This document shows positions 60,314 through 64,000 of a stretch of 64,000 nucleotides of DNA, in pieces. Within the stretch, counting starts at the first letter, position 1. Every line of letters begins with the position of its first letter. Where the stretch lies: assembly GCA_037783545.1 (NCBI GenBank), contig JBBELK010000505.1, forward strand, positions 1 to 64,000. The letters are read 5' to 3'. This DNA is from Henricia sp. BOLD:AAB3569 (lineage: Eukaryota; Echinodermata; Asteroidea; Spinulosida; Echinasteridae). The notes beneath the pieces were generated by a model, which saw only the letters and a program-made list of their open reading frames with translations, searched no databases and was not told the origin of the DNA. The position numbers and the translations under genes are program-made.

Positions 60314-63300
60314 GTGTGTCCCAAATGCCGGCAAATTTGGAAATCAAGGAATTTTCCAACCAACTTCAAATTTTGCATGCTCCAAACTGTATATATTCCG
60401 CACTTGTCATGCAAAATTGACAGATTTTCGCTGGGAAATGACGGAGAAATTTCAGAGTTTAGGGAAAGCGCAGCTCGGCTACGTAGGTTATTCTTCTAAC
60501 CGTGGCTGTTGGGACACCCTGCGCTGCGCTTGTGTACATTTGTACGGCCCGTTGACTCACCCCAGATTGTGACGGGAATTAGGTCAAAGTGTGTCGCAAA
60601 TGCCGGCAAATTTGGAAATCAAGGAATTTTCCAACCAACTTCAAATTTGCATGCTCCAAACTGTATATATTCCGCACTTGTCATGCAAAATTGACAGATT
60701 TTCGCTGGGAAATGACGGAGAAATTTCAGAGTTTAGGGAAAGCGCAGACTCGGCTACGTGGTTATTCTTCTAACCGTGGCTGTTGGGACACCCTGCGCTG
60801 CGCTTGTGTACATTTGTACGGCCGTTGACTCACCCCAGATTGTGACGGGAATAGGTCAAAGTGTGTCCCAAATGCCGGCAAATTTGGAAATCAAGGAATT
60901 TTCCAACCAACTTCAAATTTTGCATGCTCCAAACTGTATATATTCCGCACTTGTCATGCAAAATTGACAGATTTTCGCTGGGAAATGACGGAGAAATTTC
61001 AGAGTTTAGGGAAAGCGCAGCTCGGCTACGTGGTTATTCTTCTAACCGTGGCTGTTGGGACACCCTGCGCTGCGCTTGTGTACATTTGTACGGCCGTTGA
61101 CTCACCCCAGATTGTGACGGGAATTAGGTCAAAGTGTGTCCCAAATGCCGGCAAATTTGGAAATCAAGGAATTTTCCAACCAACTTCAAATTTTGCATGC
61201 TCCAAACTGTATATATTCCGCACTTGTCATGCAAAATTGACAGATTTTCGCTGGGAAATGACGGAGAAATTTCAGAGTTTAGGGAAAGCGCAGCTCGGCT
61301 ACGTGGTTATTCTTCTAACCGTGGCTGTTGGGACACCCTGCGCTGCGCTTGTGTACATTTGTACGGCCGTTGACTCACCCCAGATTGTGACGGGAATTAG
61401 GTCAAAGTGTGTCCCAAATGCCGGCAAATTTGGAAATCAAGGAATTTTCCAACCAACTTCAAATTTTGCATGCTCCAAACTGTATATATTCCGCACTTGT
61501 CATGCAAAATGACAGATTTTCGCTGGGAAATGACGGAGAAATTTCAGAGTTTAGGGAAAGCGCAGCTCGGCTACGTGGTTATTCTTCTAACCGTGGCTGT
61601 TGGGACACCCTGCGCTGCGCTTGTGTACATTTGTACGGCCGTTGACTCACCCCAGATTGTGACGGGAATTAGGTCAAAGTGTGTCCCAAATGCCGGCAAA
61701 TTTGGAAATCAAGGAATTTTCCAACCAACTTCAAATTTTGCATGCTCCAAACTGTATATATTCCGCACTTGTCATGCAGAATTGACAGATTTTCGCTGGG
61801 AAATGACGGAGAAATTTCAGAGTTTAGGGAAAAGCGCAGCTCGGCTACGTGGTTATTCTTCTAACCGTGGCTGTTGGGACACCCTGCGCTGCGCTTGTGT
61901 ACATTTGTACGGCCGTTGACTCACCCCAGATTGTGACGGGAATTAGGTCAAAGTGTGTCCCAAATGCCGGCAAATTTGGAAATCAAGGAATTTTCCAACC
62001 AACTTCAAATTTTGCATGCTCCAAACTGTATATATTCCGCACTTGTCATGCAGAATTGACAGATTTTCGCTGGGAAATGACGGAGAAATTTCAGAGTTTA
62101 GGGAAAGCGCAGCTCGGCTACGTGGTTATTCTTCTAACCGTGGCTGTTGGGACACCCTGCGCTGCGCTTGTGTACATTTGTACGGCCGTTGACTCACCCC
62201 AGATTGTGACGGGAATTAGGTCAAAGTGTGTCCCAAATGCCGGCAAATTTGGAAATCAAGGAATTTTCCAACCAACTTCAAATTTTGCATGCTCCAAACT
62301 GTATATATTCCGCACTTGTCATGCAAAATTGACAGATTTTCGCTGGGAAATGACGGAGAAATTTCAGAGTTTAGGGAAAGCGCAGCTCGGCTACGTGGTT
62401 ATTCTTCTAACCGTGGCTGTTGGGACACCCTGCGCTGCGCTTGTGTACATTTGTACGGCCGTTGACTCACCCCAGATTGTTGACGGGAATTAGGTCAAAG
62501 TGTGTCCCAAATGCCGGCAAATTTGGAAATCAAGGAATTTTCCAACCAACTTCAAATTTTGCATGCTCCAAACTGTATATATTCCGCACTTGTCATGCAA
62601 AATTGACAGATTTCGCTGGGAAATGACGGAGAAATTTCAGAGTTGAGGGAAAGCGCAGCTCGGCTACGTGGTTATTCTTCTAACCGTGGCTGTTGGGACA
62701 CCCTGCGCTGCGCTTGTGTACATTTGTACGGCCGTTGACTCACCCCAGATTGTGACGGGAATTAGGTCAAAGTGTGTCCCAAATGCCGGCAAATTTGGAA
62801 ATCAAGGAATTTTCCAACCAACTTCAAATTTTGCATGCTCCAAACTGTATATATTCCGCACTTGTCATGCAGAATTGACAGATTTTCGCTGGGAAATGAC
62901 GGAGAAATTTCAGAGTTTAGGGAAAGCGCAGCTCGGCTACGTGGTTATTCTTCTAACCGTGGCTGTTGGGACACCCTGCGCTGCGCTTGTGTACATTTGT
63001 ACGGCCGTTGACTCACCCCAGATTGTGACGGGAATTAGGTCAAAGTGTGTCCCAAATGCCGGCAAATTTGGAAATCAAGGAATTTTCCAACCAACTTCAA
63101 ATTTTGCATGCTCCAAACTGTATATATTCCGCACTTGTCATGCAAAATTGACAGATTTTCGCTGGGAAATGACGGAGAAATTTCAGAGTTTAGGGAAAGC
63201 GCAGCTCGGCTACGTGGTTATTCTTCTAACCGTGGCTGTTGGGACACCCTGCGCTGCGCTTGTGTACATTTGTACGGCCGTTGACTCACCCCAGATTGTG

Positions 63301-64000
63301 ACGGGAATTAGGTCAAAGTGTGTCCCAAATGCCGGCAAATTTGGAAATCAAGGAATTTTCCAACCAACTTCAAATTTTGCATGCTCCAAACTGTATATAT
63401 TCCGCACTTGTCATGCAAAATTGACAGATTTTCGCTGGGAAATGAGGGAGAAATTTCAGAGTTTAGGGAAAGCACAGCTCGGCTACGTGGTTATTCTTCT
63501 AACCGTGGCTGTTGGGACACCCTGCGCTGCGCTTGTGTACATTTGTACGGCCGTTGACTCACCCCAGATTGTGACGGGAATTAGGTCAAAGTGTGTCCCA
63601 AATGCCGGCAAATTTGGAAATCAAGGAATTTTCCAACCAACTTCAAATTTTGCATGCTCCAAACTGTATATATTCCGCACTTGTCATGCAAAATTGACAG
63701 ATTTTCGCTGGGAAATGACGGAGAAATTTCAGAGTTTAGGGAAAGCGCAGCTCGGCTACGTGGTTATTCTTCTGACCGTGGCTGTTGGGACACCCTGCGC
63801 TGCGCTTGTGTACATTTGTACGGCCGTTGACTCACCCCAGATTGTGACGGGAATTAGGTCAAAGTGTGTCCCAAATGCCGGCAAATTTGGAAATCAAGGA
63901 ATTTTCCAACCAACTTCAAATTTTGCATGCTCCAAACTGTATATATTCCGCACTTGTCATGCAAAATTGACAGATTTTCGCTGGGAAATGACGGAGAAAT
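60314..64000. repeat. Q/LL domain, right part: second indel cluster, then regular
   Basis: Between 60485 and 62650 most monomers carry one or more small changes: acgtaggttattc, acggcccgttg, gtcgcaaatg, aaatttgcatg one T short, gcgcagactcgg, ggaataggtc, gcaaaatgacag, gggaaaagcgc, attgttgacggg, acagatttcgc and agttgaggg. The variant catgcagaattg is shared by monomers near 61778, 62052 and 62871 and also by ones near 48116 and 49754. From 62700 to the window end the array is regular again, with a few substitutions (atgagggag and gcacagctc near 63445-63475; ttctgaccg near 63773). The window stops inside a monomer. Confidence 0.87.

Larger units (their letters stand above)
1..64000. repeat. Satellite DNA array, 273-bp monomer, head to tail
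   Basis: Every stretch of the window aligns to the same 273-bp unit in the same orientation. Landmarks such as gtgtgtcccaaatgccgg, gtatatattccgcac and acggccgttgactcac recur at 273 or 279 bp from end to end. Counting the gtgtgtccc landmark gives 233 starts, so about 232 complete monomers with a partial unit at each edge; neither array boundary lies in the window. Between about 6.8 and 44.2 kb the spacing is exactly 273 or 279 bp, with one 277-bp exception. No unique sequence, transposon, tRNA, rRNA or gene interrupts it. Arrays of this size and regularity are known from eukaryotic centromeres, pericentromeres and subtelomeres; which of these applies cannot be told from sequence alone. I do not recognise the family by name. 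Confidence 0.98.

Noticed and set aside
1-64000. CRISPR array
   Set aside because: The units are contiguous, 273 bp long and nearly identical throughout. There are no short repeats separated by unique spacers and no cas genes.
1-64000. Tandem rRNA, 5S, tRNA or histone gene cluster
   Set aside because: No conserved rRNA stretches, no tRNA-like A and B boxes, and no histone-like protein in any frame. The unit is also too short for most of these.
1-64000. A transposable element or phage tandem
   Set aside because: No terminal repeats, target-site duplications, transposase, integrase or reverse transcriptase motifs in any frame.

Overview
The whole 64-kb window is one uninterrupted head-to-tail satellite DNA array. 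A single monomer of 273 bp (about 47% GC in the consensus, counted by hand) repeats from the first base to the last: about 232 complete copies plus a partial copy at each end. I see no non-repeat sequence, no transposon insertion, no RNA gene, and no gene I would defend. The only other length class is a 279-bp monomer carrying a fixed 6-bp insertion (about 46 copies). The period, length, homogeneity and nested higher-order structure are typical of centromeric, pericentromeric or subtelomeric satellites of a eukaryote. I do not recognise the family and cannot name the organism. CpG dinucleotides are near the level expected from composition (13 per monomer against about 15), which argues mildly against an old, heavily methylated vertebrate-type satellite.

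Layout: (1) 1-5175, an irregular left section in which most monomers carry 1-2 bp indels and a dimeric variant alternates. (2) 5176-9815, a 6-monomer higher-order repeat (HOR, about 1638 bp). (3) 9816-13388, mixed 273/279-bp monomers. (4) 13389-17246, a 5-monomer HOR of 1377 bp. (5) 17247-18896, a local run of a point-mutant monomer. (6) 18897-20273, mostly a distant copy of part of section 4. (7) 20274-24665, an 8-monomer HOR of 2196 bp. (8) 24666-42273, a mosaic of long-range duplications (offsets 7447, 6064, 3834, 1371 and 552 bp). (9) 42274-43911, a first island of a distinct monomer haplotype (here 'Q/LL': gcgCAGctc linked to attCTTcta). (10) 43912-48016, a return to the ordinary 'E/P' monomers (gcgGAGctc with attCCCcta). 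(11) 48017-64000, almost pure Q/LL monomers, nearly identical over 54855-60313, with small indels clustered on both sides of that core.

Because 273 and 279 are both multiples of 3 and one frame of the consensus has no stop, very long open frames arise automatically (up to 1819 codons). Stop-bearing monomers have been amplified together with open ones, and substitutions fall on synonymous and non-synonymous sites about as expected without selection. I therefore annotate no CDS. The most useful observations are the HOR architecture and its crossover footprints, the sharply bounded young Q/LL domain, the dyad-rich monomer, a degenerate CENP-B-box-like stretch that is also the most variable point of the monomer, and composite bases that suggest assembly or consensus trouble in two parts of the right-hand domain.
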